Assembly: GCF_001723175.1 (NCBI RefSeq)
Contig: NC_064655.1
Coordinates: 3,100,001 to 3,164,000, forward strand
DNA: 64,000 nt
Direction of reading: 5' to 3'
Source: Penicillium oxalicum
Taxonomy: Eukaryota; Ascomycota; Eurotiomycetes; Eurotiales; Aspergillaceae
Shown here: piece after piece, positions 21,021-32,107 of the stretch
How the letters are laid out: each line of letters begins with the position of its first letter
Numbering within the stretch: the first letter of the stretch is position 1
Translations under genes and position numbers: made by a program
The notes under the pieces: model-generated
The model's input: only the letters and a program-made list of their open reading frames with translations
Told to the model about the DNA's origin: nothing
The model's database searches: none

Positions 21021-23646
21021 TCAGGCGATGTCGGCGTCCTCCATTTCATCATCGTCCAAAGATTCCATTGCATCTTTGATGAATTGTGCAGCCTGTGACC
21101 GTGGTACATCAGTAAGAAAGCCTCCCGGGGAGCCAAGCTTAGAGGCATCGAGGAGTGGGAAAACTGACCTTGGGATCGAGGTTCAACGCAGTGGTGAAAT
21201 GCTTGATGGCATTGCCCTTGTCGCGGAGGATCTTGTACAATTTGCCAAGTAGGTAGTGCACGTTGGCCTCGTCGGGAGCAATATCCTTGAGTGACTTCAA
21301 CTCTACCAAGGCAACATTAAATTCCTGGAGTTTCATCAAGACACGAGCCTTGCGGAAACGAGCCAGTATGGAGTGGGGTGCGAGGGAGCATGCCCGTTCA
21401 TAGTGCAAAAGAGCATTTCGCGGGTTGTTCATCTTCTCCAGGACCAGACCCATGCAGCAGATGAGAACAGCGTTGGTCGGATTGATGGTTGCGGCATTAC
21501 GGAAATGTTGCTCAGCAAAGTCCAGCTTGCCCATTTTGTCATACACGGTGCCCAGCCCATACCAGGCATTGTAGTGGCGGTTCTCCACGTTGATACCTTG
21601 GCGGTAGGCATCCAAGGCCTTGTCGTATTCTTCATTTGCGACGTATTCATGGCCCTGTAGTGTGAAAGCGTACGCAAATTCGGGATCCAGCATAGTGGCC
21701 CGCTTGAAGCATTTCAAGGCCTGGTCATGATCGCGTTGATGGGAGAAGGAATTGCCAACCGCACACCAAGCTTGTGGTGACAATCGATCAGCCTCGAGGA
21801 GCTGGTGGGCCAGATACGCCAGCTCCACATCATTCTTGAGATGCCAGAGAACAGTCGAATAGATCTCCATGTCCTCAACTCGTGATGGCGCCATAGCCTG
21901 GACCCGTGCAAAGTATTTCGCAGATTCTGGATACATTGCTTGCTCAAAGTAGGCTCGACCCAGCTGAGCTAGAACCCAGGCAGTCTCCCGCTGGCCCTGC
22001 GAAAGTGAATTGAAATGCTGGATCGCCTCTGGGCATCTGTACCTGCATAGAGCACTATACCCAGATGCGAGCTTCGCAAACAGACCAAGCAGCCAGTTCA
22101 GAGCCTCAAGCTCTTTTGTTCTCTCGGCATTTCGCGGAAGAGGAGGGGGCCCAGGATTGGAGGGGGGCATCGAGCCAGTCCGCGGTTCTTTGCCATCACT
22201 GTCGGATGACTCGACGTGTTTGCGATTGCCACTGACGACGCGGCCCACAGTGGACGTTGTGGTGGTCGGACGTCCTTTAGCAGCAGGATTTCGCACCTTC
22301 TTCACTTCACGACCATCGCGACCTGAGAGTGAAGCCATCGCAAGTTTGCTGGTAGTAGGTTTGATCTGACCTAGAAGGCGGACACTCCGTCGCTGGGGAG
22401 CTCCGGGTTCGATTGGCTGAGCAGGCACAGGATGGGCGACTTGACCGGAGACGGTCCGTTTCCGATCGCCGAACCTCGACGCAGGTGGTGGCGGATCGCG
22501 GTCCAAAGGCGCCAAAGAGGCTTCCTCGGGTTCCGTACGGGTTCTGGGCCGGGATCGAATACCCGCAGATCTCATTTTGGGCGGAGGATAACCTGATTGA
22601 TCCATGCTCACCGACTGAACGGCCCGGATCCTCCTTGCTGGCGCGAGCGGTGGTTCCCAGGCGGACTCCGGTTCGGTCACTCCGTTTGCGATCCGAAAAT
22701 CCTCCGAGCCACTGCTGCTTTGTCCACTGGGGGTTTCCGTTCCCTCGTGTATTACTGGCGCAGCGGCCGGATTCATGCCAGTAGAGTGCCCGTTGAACGG
22801 TCCCCAAAAGGCCGAGCTTCCATTTGTCGAATCAAATTCACCGCGCGTAGTGGAAATCATGAAAGGATCGCCGGTATGGTGAGAAGGATACGGTTTGTCG
22901 GGCTGCGCGTACTGCGCTGGAACGGCATCGACGTCGTCCGGACAGGCGGATATTGCGGAGAGGAGTTCGGGGCTTAATTGGTAGATGTTGGGCACTCGTA
23001 TGTTGACACCTGTCTAGAGGTTAGTCTTCTGCCGTCCCATTTCAGCCTGGTAAGTGAGCCGATAAATACGGACCGGTCGAACACAGTCCGAGAAATGCAT
23101 CCCACATGAAGGGATTCATTTTGAGTGATTCCACATAGCAGTCCACCGCCTTGTCTAGGTCTTTGTGCGCTTGCCACAACTTGCCAAGCAGACAGTACAC
23201 GGCGGGCGCATCCGGTAAGTGTTGTCGCGAAGTTTCACTGTGTTTATCTGGAGCCACCCTCATTAGCGCCGAGATCAAAGGGACCAACTAGTGCAGCGGA
23301 ATCACGTACTCCAGTGATTTTTGGATGACCAGAGGGCTTTGCTGCGCTCCAAAGCAGTGATGCCATCTAGCTCTTTTCCTAGATCAAGGCAGGCTTGTGC
23401 ATAGACATAAGCGCAGCCTGCATGTAAGCCACGCGATCCTGAACCCTGGCTGCACTCGAATGCGGCCTTGACTTCACCACTCAGGAGGTGGCAGAGTGAT
23501 AAGAGATATTGCGCCTCGAAGGACCGAGGCTCATAAGCGTGGAGACGACCAGCAAGGAAGAGCGCATTGCGAACGAGGTTATTATCGAGGTTGTAGTAAA
23601 TCAGATGCCTGAGTTGGCTAGCCACATGGCCAGTGGACAGGGCCAT
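21021..23646 (-). CDS. bimA: Anaphase-promoting complex subunit 3 (BimA/Cdc27/Nuc2)
   Basis: Four exons (23646..23310, 23247..23074, 23009..21169, 21092..21021) encode 807 residues. The N-terminal TPR block (LRHLIYYNLDNNLVRNALFL; LLSLCHLLSGEVKAAFEC; YCLLGKLWQAHKDLDKAVDC) is separated by a Pro/Ser/Arg-rich disordered linker (about residues 190-460) from the C-terminal TPR array: AYFEQAMYPESAKYF, WCAVGNSFSHQRDHDQALKC, YNAWYGLGTVYDKMGKLDFA and VHYLLGKLYKILRDKGNAIK. It ends with an acidic tail (SLDDDEMEDADIA). The subunit is a core scaffold of the APC/C ubiquitin ligase and binds the IR tail of Cdc20/Cdh1 and Apc10. bimA is the Aspergillus nidulans name for this gene. Confidence 0.94.
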
Positions 23647-25383
23647 TTTGGCGGGCGGTGAGGGGAACGTGATGTTGTTGTTGTGATGAGGAGCATCGAG
23701 TGAGGACAGACCATCAGCGCCCGTGGCCCATCAGCATCGGCTCAAATCCCGGTGGTCGGGTCACTGGACCGACTGAGACAGGAGAGTGTGGTTTGTCAAA
23801 CGTGAGAGGGAAGCGCCCGTGAGATGCGGAAGAGTGGTGGAATGCCCACTGAAGCCGGAAGCGGGAGGCGAGAGTAGTGTAAGATGGTGTTCCGCGACAA
23901 CTAGGCTGTACATCATATATCGAGCCAATCAGGGGAGAATTTCTGCTCAAAGTCGCCAGTGCATGCTGAAGACCCCTCTGTACATCAATGATCAAGTGAC
24001 CTATAGACGGCGGAGCTGATGTCGTCGCGCGCTCTCTGTTCTTGTTTTCTTCAGCCTGTTCTTTGTCTTATTTTGATTGCATTTCTACTTCGCGGATGCT
24101 ATTCGATTCTGCCAGGCGGTCGGTGTCGTAGTGGGCAACCCATATAAGGCTGATGTACGGACACAACAAGAACAGATACATGTAATTGGACCACACCATC
24201 AATTACCGCTGAGAATGACAATAGATGCCAGACACAGCAAGTATTAGGACTAACTACTTGGATTTGTATGGTATGTCCGTACATAGTGCATGCGTCATGA
24301 AAATCTTTCAAATTCATTCTGGGCTCGACTGACATCTTGACCATGTTGTTAATCAACAGAAGTAAAGAGAAGTCTAGACTGCGGTAACACGTGCCTAATG
24401 GGCTCAAATATGCATATCATGAACCCCCGGCCAGGACTAACCTACAAGTGGCCTGAAATCTACCTAGAACGTCGGAAAGACCCAGGTAGATATCTCGGGT
24501 CAATAGATAAATGAAATCCGCAATAAGTTTTTGGATATCAATGACAGGGCTCCCTTCTCATCTATATGCAATTGCTCAGCTAAACATATTTACTACGAGA
24601 CATGGGCGAATGGATACCGTCTTCCAAGCATTTCACTCATCCCAGTATGCTTGCTAGACTAATCCTCCACGAAATCTTATATCGAACCTGATGGTGGAAA
24701 AAGGCAAGGTCATGAAGTTAGATAAGCCTTTTACATTCCAAGCTTTTATTTTTTGTAGATAGGTAGAGCTTTCGTGACTCAGGTTGGTACATGAAATAGC
24801 GGGCTTCCAGCTACAAGGTCGGGTTCCCGTCCACAAGCATGCTAGCACGCATACTAGCATCTAGCACAGAGTTACTGACGGGCACTGGATTCAAATACAA
24901 GCATTAACTCCTTAACTACCAGGTAGGTACTGCAGCATATAGCTCTATCAGTGACGGAATCAGCAGAAGCACCAATAGGTCCAACATCTATGAACAGACA
25001 AGAATCCTGACCAGGATCTTCTCCTTTCTACACGATCGGACAGATCCCTACATATATGCATGCCCATCCCTCATTATATACAACGATTATGTATAGTCCA
25101 AATCCAGCCACTGCCACGCGTGTTTTTACACCCAAGAGGGTAAAGTATACAGAAAGCACCATCGCATTTCTGTGGAGACGAATCCCCAAGTGGCCGATTA
25201 CACGCTGATGGGGCCACGCTGTTGGCCAGAGACCACCTTTCTCCGTCTCCATACGACCGGAGCTTTCCGCACGAGCTGAACCTCTTCTCCTTCTGAGTGC
25301 AGTCGTTGTCCACGTCCTCTCTCTGCTCACCTCCACCTCGATTCCTGCGCAATCAATTGCCAACTCGGCACAATTGTCACACC
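23647..25383. other. Divergent intergenic region, bimA / snd2
   Basis: 1.7 kb. Purine/pyrimidine-biased 5' leaders lie at both ends; the middle (24000-25000) is AT-richer and holds only short frames without family resemblance. A CACGTG lies near 24390. Nothing else seen. Confidence 0.4.
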
Positions 25384-26055
25384 ATGGCTCAAGTAAGCTC
25401 CCAAAAAAGAGAACACACATTCAACCCCCCCAAATCATGGCACTTCCAGATAGCGAGGTTGTCAGAATAACTGCGACACCCCCTCCTCATCCATGATCCT
25501 GATCACTCCTCAGCCGGGCACATCAAGCTAAGACAAGACACTCAGAAAGCAGCCAAGACCCTGGCCACTCGCAATGCGGCAGTTTTGGCCCGGACTCATC
25601 TCATCACTGCCGCACTACATCTCCTCTTCTTGATCCTTCACTTTACACTGGGGCGTCCCCGCTCGCTGAAGCCCTATTTCTTCCTTGCTGTGCCGACCTT
25701 GGTCATTGAATTCTACCTGGACCGCGTCGGCCGCCCTACGTATAATGAAGATGGCTCGCTGCGCTCAGCAGGCGAGGATCTCAATGCGACCGGGCTGACG
25801 GAATATATGTGGGATGTGCTCTACTGGACCGAGGGCTGTCTCGCAGCGGCCTGCATCTTCAATGACCGAGCTTGGTGGTTGTGGGTTGTGGTCCCGGTGT
25901 ACTCTGTCTATCTGGCCTATACGACTGTCATGGGTGTCAAGAAGGGCTTTGCGGGGATGGGAGGTGGTGCAGATGGATCGGATGCCCCGGCACAGATGAG
26001 CAAGACGCAAATGAAGAAAGAGAAAAAGGGGGATCGCGTCAAGTACCGCCGCTGA
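25384..26055 (+). CDS. SND2: SRP-independent targeting protein Snd2 / TMEM208 family
   Basis: Two exons (25384..25392 and 25546..26055) encode 172 residues; exon 1 codes only Met-Ala-Gln before a strong GTAAGC donor, and the intron is 153 nt. The conserved start MAQKAAKTLATRNAAVLART is followed by hydrophobic segments near residues 20-40 (LITAALHLLFLILHF), 46-62 (YFFLAVPTLVIEFYLD), a pair near 97-135 (CLAAACIF and WWLWVVVPVYSVYLAYT), then a polar basic tail. Snd2 is an ER membrane protein of the SND pathway, which inserts membrane proteins with internal or C-terminal anchors. Its 3' end converges on the KDEL protein gene. Confidence 0.88.
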
Positions 26056-26876
26056 ATCGGGCAGATGGCGGAGGTGCTTTTTGCTCTCGCTCCGTGGGAT
26101 TGTGACTCGGTTATTTTGTCTTTGGAGCTTCCGTGGCCAACCTTGCCCCGCCATATCTTTGGCCCTCTTTCTGATTGCCACTTTATTCAATGTGGAAGCC
26201 ACACAAAACTTGTGGGCCGTGAGGTATCTGGGTCAAAAGACTGGGAGTGCATGCTTTACAAGGCAGATGCGGCATCTCAGCTTTTCGAACAGGGATAGGC
26301 GTGCACCTTGAATGTTTACATTTTCAAACTGTTTCCTCCGTCCATGCCAGATGTGTGGAATATGGAGCTCGGTGATTTGCAAGAGCAGGTGCTGAAAAGA
26401 GGCTGGGAAACAGGCTGAAACAAGAGTCTCCTCGGGGGGGGAGAAACGTTAAAGGACTTGGACATACTGATGTTCACCACAAAAAGGAACGAATTTCATT
26501 ATGTATGAGGGGTACAATCGCTAGGCCAAATGAGCAAATACCAATCAACAAACATAACCCGCCGAGATAGATGGCTCGAATGGCGAAACATTTCAAAGTA
26601 AGAAAAATGAAGCCGAAGAAAAAAAATCGAGAAAGAAAGACAAAAAAAAACCATGCAAGGACTGCAATTTGAAAGTCGTGAGCATAATAATATCAACGTG
26701 TCGAACCGCCCAGGGGAGGTTTCTCGGACACCGACCAGGCCACACATGCTGCTGGCATGCCGCTGTAAGAGGCCTGGTCCGAACGTCGCCCACACCGAAG
26801 AAGGGGGGACGAAATTAGGGAGGTTGGAGAGTGATCGATGCCAGAAAACAAGCGATTGTGATCATGATCTTTCAAT
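26056..26876. other. Convergent gap, snd2 / KDEL protein
   Basis: 821 bp between two stop codons. It contains A-rich purine stretches near 26600-26660 but no supportable gene. Confidence 0.4.
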
Positions 26877-29800
26877 CTAGAGTTCGTCTTTGGAAAGAGA
26901 TGGAACGCCGGCTGTGATGCTACTCCGCACCTGCTCAGCCTGAGACGCCGCAGTCTCGATGACCTTGGAGGCTCCACTGCTCGCATCCGCCGCCAAATCC
27001 TCCAGACGTGACTGGGCGCTCTCTACGGCAGCGGCAAGGCGGCTGGTGGCATGCTCCAGTACACCAGGCTCCTCGCCGTAGAAAGCGACACTCGCCTTGG
27101 ACCGAATCAGCTCAATGTTCTCCTTGGCGACGTCAATGTAGCTGGACTCGGATCCAAAGATGGCGTTGCTGATCTGAGCCGATGCACTGGAGTAGGTCTC
27201 TGATGCGGCATCAGTGGCCTGCGCAATGCGACCCTTGGGAGTACCGTAGATGCCGGCACTGGCGGCATCAACGACCGAATGCAGTTGATCGTTCACCTGT
27301 TGCATGACGTCTTCGACGCTGGGCACGTCGGTAACATATGCGTGTGTCGCCGAGGAAGCTACACTGCTCATGCTCGAGGCGAGACTGGCCAATTGCGCTT
27401 GAGCACTTTCCACGGCAGCGGCAAGACGGAGGGTTGCGCTCTCGACCGCGCCAGGCTCCTCACCGTAGATCGCTGCACTAGCCCTGGATTGGATCTGCTC
27501 AATGTTCTTCTTGGCAATGTCGATATACGTCGGCTCTTTCCCGTAAACAACACCGCTGATTTGAGCCGAGGCACTGGAATAGGCCTGTGCAGCGGCCTCG
27601 GTCGCTTGTTCGAAACGGCCTTTAGGGGTGCCGTAGACTGCCACGCTGGCGGCCTCGACGGCTGACTGGAGCTGATCATTGGCCTGCTGAACAATGTCCT
27701 CTACACTTGGAACATTGGTGATAAAGGCGCTGGCGACAGAGGAAGCTGTCTCGTAAACTTCACTGGCGTAGCTCGATGCCGCGGATACTGCTTCAGCAGG
27801 ATAGGGCGTCTCGAAAGCGACACGAATGCGGCTCATCACGCTCTCTGTAAAAGAGGGCTGCTGTCCAACGAATGCCTCGGACAGAATTCCTTGAATCGCG
27901 TCGAATCGCGGGACAATGTCGTCCGTGAGACGTTGATAATACGGGGTTGGGGTGCCATAAACCTGCTCGCTGGCTTTTGCGACGAGGGTTTCCCAGTTCT
28001 CAGATGCCTGGCGTGACAAGGACTGCACAACGCCCGGGGTTGTACCGTAGAGGGCCGAGCTGGCGGAGGCCGAAGCGAGAGAAAGAGAAGACGAAGCAGC
28101 AGATACGGCGGCATGATACCTAGATGAAGCATCATCCACAATGCTTTGGGCCTTACCATCGTCAGCTGCAGAAATCATGGAACTGGCGGAGGCTACAACT
28201 GCCGCAAGACTCGCAGAGGCAAGAGAAGATGCCTTCTGGTACTGAGCGTCAGCTTGAGCCACAACGTTCTTGATATCCCAAGTGGCCGCTGTAGGCGTGG
28301 GAGTGCCGTAAACTGCGCCTGATGCGGTAGACAAGAATGCTGTGTAGTGGTCATGCGCTAGGCCTACAGCCTCGTAGTAACGTCGCTGTGCGTCGAGCAC
28401 GAACGGCTGTGATCCGTCCGTCGACGATGCGGGCACTGTATATTGCGCCAGCTGCTCCGATGCGCGGCTGAGCCCTTCACTCAAGCACGAGGATGCAACT
28501 GAAGAGATGTGAGCCAGTGGACCTGTAGGTGTGGGTGAGGCCCGAACAGCGCGAATGCGCGAATTGAACTCTTTGCTGGCATAGCTCACAGCGCCGGAGT
28601 AGGCGGATTCAATGGACGTCAAGATTTCGGCATGAGCAGGGGCGCTGGAATGCGCCATCTGTGCGACAGCTTGAGACTTGGCGATCTCATAGAGAATCTT
28701 AGCCTGTGCAGTCGAATCCGCAAAAGCAGAACTTGCGTCGTAATACAAATCCTCTGCTTTCTGTGTGAGCTCATCAAAGTAGTCCCGCTCCTCCTCGTCC
28801 AAAATGGGCTCTTGTTTGGTGGTCAATGAAGCAGCAGCAACTCCGAACGCAGACTTGCTGATGTGTTGATATTCCTCGACAGGAGATTCGGAGCCATAGT
28901 CGGTAATTTCCTCGCTCTCGGCGGATCGGGAAACCTCCTCAAGCTTGGGGGACTCGTCCCGAACATCGCCATCGACGATATCGGAGGAGATATCCTCCGC
29001 CTTCTGACCCTCGAAGCTAGCAGAAGCCGACTCCGATTGAGCAGCAGCATCGTCGGCGACTGTGCGTTCACCAGCGGCCTCCTCGCTCTCAGCAGCCATG
29101 GTCACCGGCTTGGGCCATGAAGGCGGGGGTTCTGTGCGGGATTCAAAGTTGTCGCTCACGTCACGAGCAGCGATCTTCCACTTGCCAACATCCTTGAGCC
29201 TGATGAGCTCGTTCGCTGTGTCTTCGGCGACTTGCATTCCGCTGTCCAGAATGGCGGCGCCCACAGAACGTGCAACGACCGCAGACTTGTGATTCATGCC
29301 AACTTTGCGGATCTCGTTGCGCCAGTCGTCGAATTGAGCTTTGAGTGAATGATATTTTGCCCAATCTTTGTAAGTCACATCATCCATCCAGGCCCATCGG
29401 GTACCAATCTCCTGCAGACCCAAATCCCGAATACTGTCCAAAACGTCGAGTGTTGAATTGATGGCGGCAGAAACGCGCCGCGTCAATTCCTCATCGAATG
29501 TGATGGACCATTGTCGAAGAGCGTGGGTACGGTCTCGAACCGAAACGGCAGCAACGCGGATGTCATCGATAAGCTTCTCACGAGCTTCCTCCTCCGCATC
29601 TGGGACATCTTCTACGGGCAAGGACCCCGCCAAGTCGATAATCCTTTGCTTGACAAAAGCAATCTTTTCAGTAGAAACTGCCTCGAGGGCCGTCGACAGA
29701 CTTTGGCCATGACCCTGGGCGCTACTTTCGACAAGAGCAGACACGATGTCTTCGATGCGCTCCTCCAAATCTTCAATACCCTTATCAGCAGCCACCGAAA

Positions 29801-31037
29801 ACTTTGCCTGCCATCGTTGCAGATCAGAGTCGATGCGAACGCGGGCTTGCTTGGCCTGCTCCGCAGCCGACAGTGTGGGCTGAGCTGATTGTACCTGGGC
29901 ACTCTCGCTTGTCATCATGCTTGTGGTGGAGGAGGTGCGCGGTTTGACCATTGCGGTAGAGGCCGAGGTTGACGACGGACGTGAAGAGGAAGTGCTTTAG
30001 ATTGAATTAACGTTTGGACCTGACTGAGTTTCAATGGACCAACACCTTACCTGTCCATCTCGTCCATGACGGCACGAAGACGTTTGCCTTCCCGGTAGCT
30101 GGCCAGACGCTGTCCAATTTTCACAAGCTGGGGCTCAACTTGTTCCGAGTACAGGCCCGTGACGTGGGGCCACAGAGAGCTGTTGGCGAAATAGATGAGC
30201 GACGACCAAGTGTAGCGAGCGCCAGGCATGACCTGAGTTGCCAGGATCTCCTGGCTGGTACTATAGGTCTTGCCGATGTAAGGACGGGAATGTGTGTACA
30301 TCGGGACCAGTTGATTCCAGTATAACCACTTCGCGAACCCGTCCACCTGGCGGTAGTAAGGCAAGATCACAGAGACTGCTCGCTGAACATAAGGATCTAC
30401 TTGTGCCATGTACAGCTTGTGGACTTGATCGTGAACAGCTTCCAGACGTGGGGTCACTTGCTGCCTCCATTGAGATTCACCGAGCACTCGGGCCTGGTGT
30501 AGTGCTGGTGCGCCATATGTTTCGTAACCAAGCTTAGCCGCTTTGGAGGCAGGTGTGTACACTCGCTCATTGAACACGGCTACATATGGCCGTGCTTGAT
30601 CCACATAGGGAGCAGCATATGTCTCATAATAAGGTACCAAGTACGGCTCAACCTGGGATCGAACCACCAGATATGGCTTGCAGACCTTCGGGGAGGTCTC
30701 ATTTAACTCGTTCAAGCGAGATGGGCACCGGAGAAAGGGTGTCAAAAGGGCGTACCAGATACAAAGCCTATAATTGAATCCTGTTAGCTATGAAAATACT
30801 CCCTGCTCCGGTTCAATATCTCCAACCCAAGAGTTTGACGGCAAGTTTTGCTGAAATAGCGGCGGAGAAAAAAAAAGACAAAACACAGAGCCACACTTAC
30901 CGCACTGCCAGCCCAAGCGACCACCGCAGAGGACCTTTTCGACGCGACTTGCCATTTTGGGTGCTTTCCCTCCCTTTGCTGACTTTGCTCGTATACAGCG
31001 ACCCTGAGGGTGCTGACCCGTTCTCTTGAGCTGTCAT
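26877..31037 (-). CDS. Large repeat protein with N-terminal anchor and C-terminal KDEL
   Basis: Three exons (31037..30901, 30767..30051, 29994..26877) encode 1323 residues. The start at 31037 was chosen because the exon-1/exon-2 join then forms a basic stretch (NGKSRRKGPLRW) followed by a hydrophobic segment (SLGLAVRLCIWYALLTPF, about residues 40-57), typical of a membrane anchor; another ATG at 30956 does not join in frame. Residues about 60-290 are rich in Tyr-Pro and amphipathic pieces (VEPYLVPYYETYAAPYV). Later come acidic segments and Ala/Ser-rich helical repeats marked by a recurring YG-x-x-P motif (VYGTPTP, IYGEEPG, VYGTPKG). The last four residues are KDEL. I recall database entries for this family labelled 'transcription factor hoxa13'; no homeobox is visible here. 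ER or lipid-surface role is inferred; function unknown. Confidence 0.8.
26970..27332 (-). repeat. Tandem protein-coding repeat, unit B
   Basis: Starts TDVPSVEDVMQQVNDQLH and parallels unit A along its length (IYGTPKGRIAQAT, YIDVAKENIELI, FYGEEPGVLEHATSRLAAA). It ends before the C-terminal tail of the KDEL protein. Confidence 0.85.
27333..27719 (-). repeat. Tandem protein-coding repeat, unit A
   Basis: About 129 codons starting TNVPSVEDIVQQANDQLQ and including VYGTPKGRFEQAT, VVYGKEPTYIDIAKKNIE and IYGEEPGAVESATLRLAAA. It is directly followed by a diverged second copy. The nucleotide sequences differ at many sites, so the duplication is not recent. Confidence 0.85.
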
Positions 31038-32107
31038 GCTACAGTGCCGTTGGCGGCGGGCCGACCCCTTCGCGTGATAAACAGAGAAAAGACAGGTCGC
31101 AGGCACAAGTTTCAGTGGCCGCACTGGATCGAGCCCCTTCTGGAAATGGCTTTGTGGAGGAGCGGCGACGGACTATCGCATTCTTAGGTAGACCTGCAAG
31201 GCAAGGTAAATCGGCGCAGCCTCTGTCCAGCGACGTGACAGCTGAACCTAGGGATTCAAATCTGCGATTGATGCGGAGGCTCGCGTCGGCTTGGCGCTCG
31301 GGGACTGTCACGGCCCACTGTTCCCAAAATCCCAGATGACAGTCGGAGCTTCAAGGCAAAAATGCAAAGATGTTTTCACGAGCACCAAAGAAGCAGTCAG
31401 AGGTGATGTAGAGACAGATGTGAATTTAGAGAAACCTGACCATGCGACGTACACCTAGGCCCTTGCAACGGTGGCTTGTTGTGCTGCTTAGCACCAGTTG
31501 AGTGAGGTCATCGGTGGCACGGACGCAGGCCTGCATGAGCTCGCATGCTGTGACCAAGCCAGTAAAGTCCACCGTTGGAAATTACATGCTTCAGCCAATA
31601 AATGACTTGATGCGCTCCAATAGCCGTAATGAACGGGGTAAAGTGGTGACGGGTGGGAGCTGAGTCAGCGTCCTCGATGGACCGGCCGCTGGCTGCTCGG
31701 AGGGCCGCCCAACAGCGCTTGGCCCTTTTCGACCCTTTCGAGGATCAAAATCGTCAATTTGTCTGAGCCTCAGCCATCATACTGTTGCAGAATCAAGAGT
31801 GAATCTTGGATATCACTTTAAGAACCTATTTACGGACATTGAGTAGTTCCACCAGACAAAAAAATAGTGGTGGACAGCACGCCTGCGAATTCCGGACATT
31901 TCCAGCTTCCCGCTATCTTGCCTAATCGACTAGAGGGTCGTCGCTCTCTGAAAATCATCCCTACGGCATCAGCATCGATCGGTCATCCTTCCCAAAAAGA
32001 CCCAGTCACGTGGGCTCAACTCATGGAACAGTGATCAAACGAGGATGAAGAGCTGGTAGAGGACCTGCTACTCGGGCGACATTACTTGACCTGCAAGACC
32101 GCCAACC
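31038..32107. promoter_or_regulatory. Divergent intergenic region, KDEL protein / doa10
   Basis: 1.07 kb between two start codons pointing apart. A CACGTG lies at about 32007-32012, roughly 95 bp upstream of the doa10 ATG. No TATA box or unfolded-protein-response element could be assigned by eye. Confidence 0.35.

Noticed and set aside
30901..30956. Alternative start of the KDEL protein at 30956
   Set aside because: It joins exon 2 out of frame unless a poorly placed acceptor directly after the branch-site sequence is used; the start at 31037 joins in frame with a good branch-to-acceptor distance.
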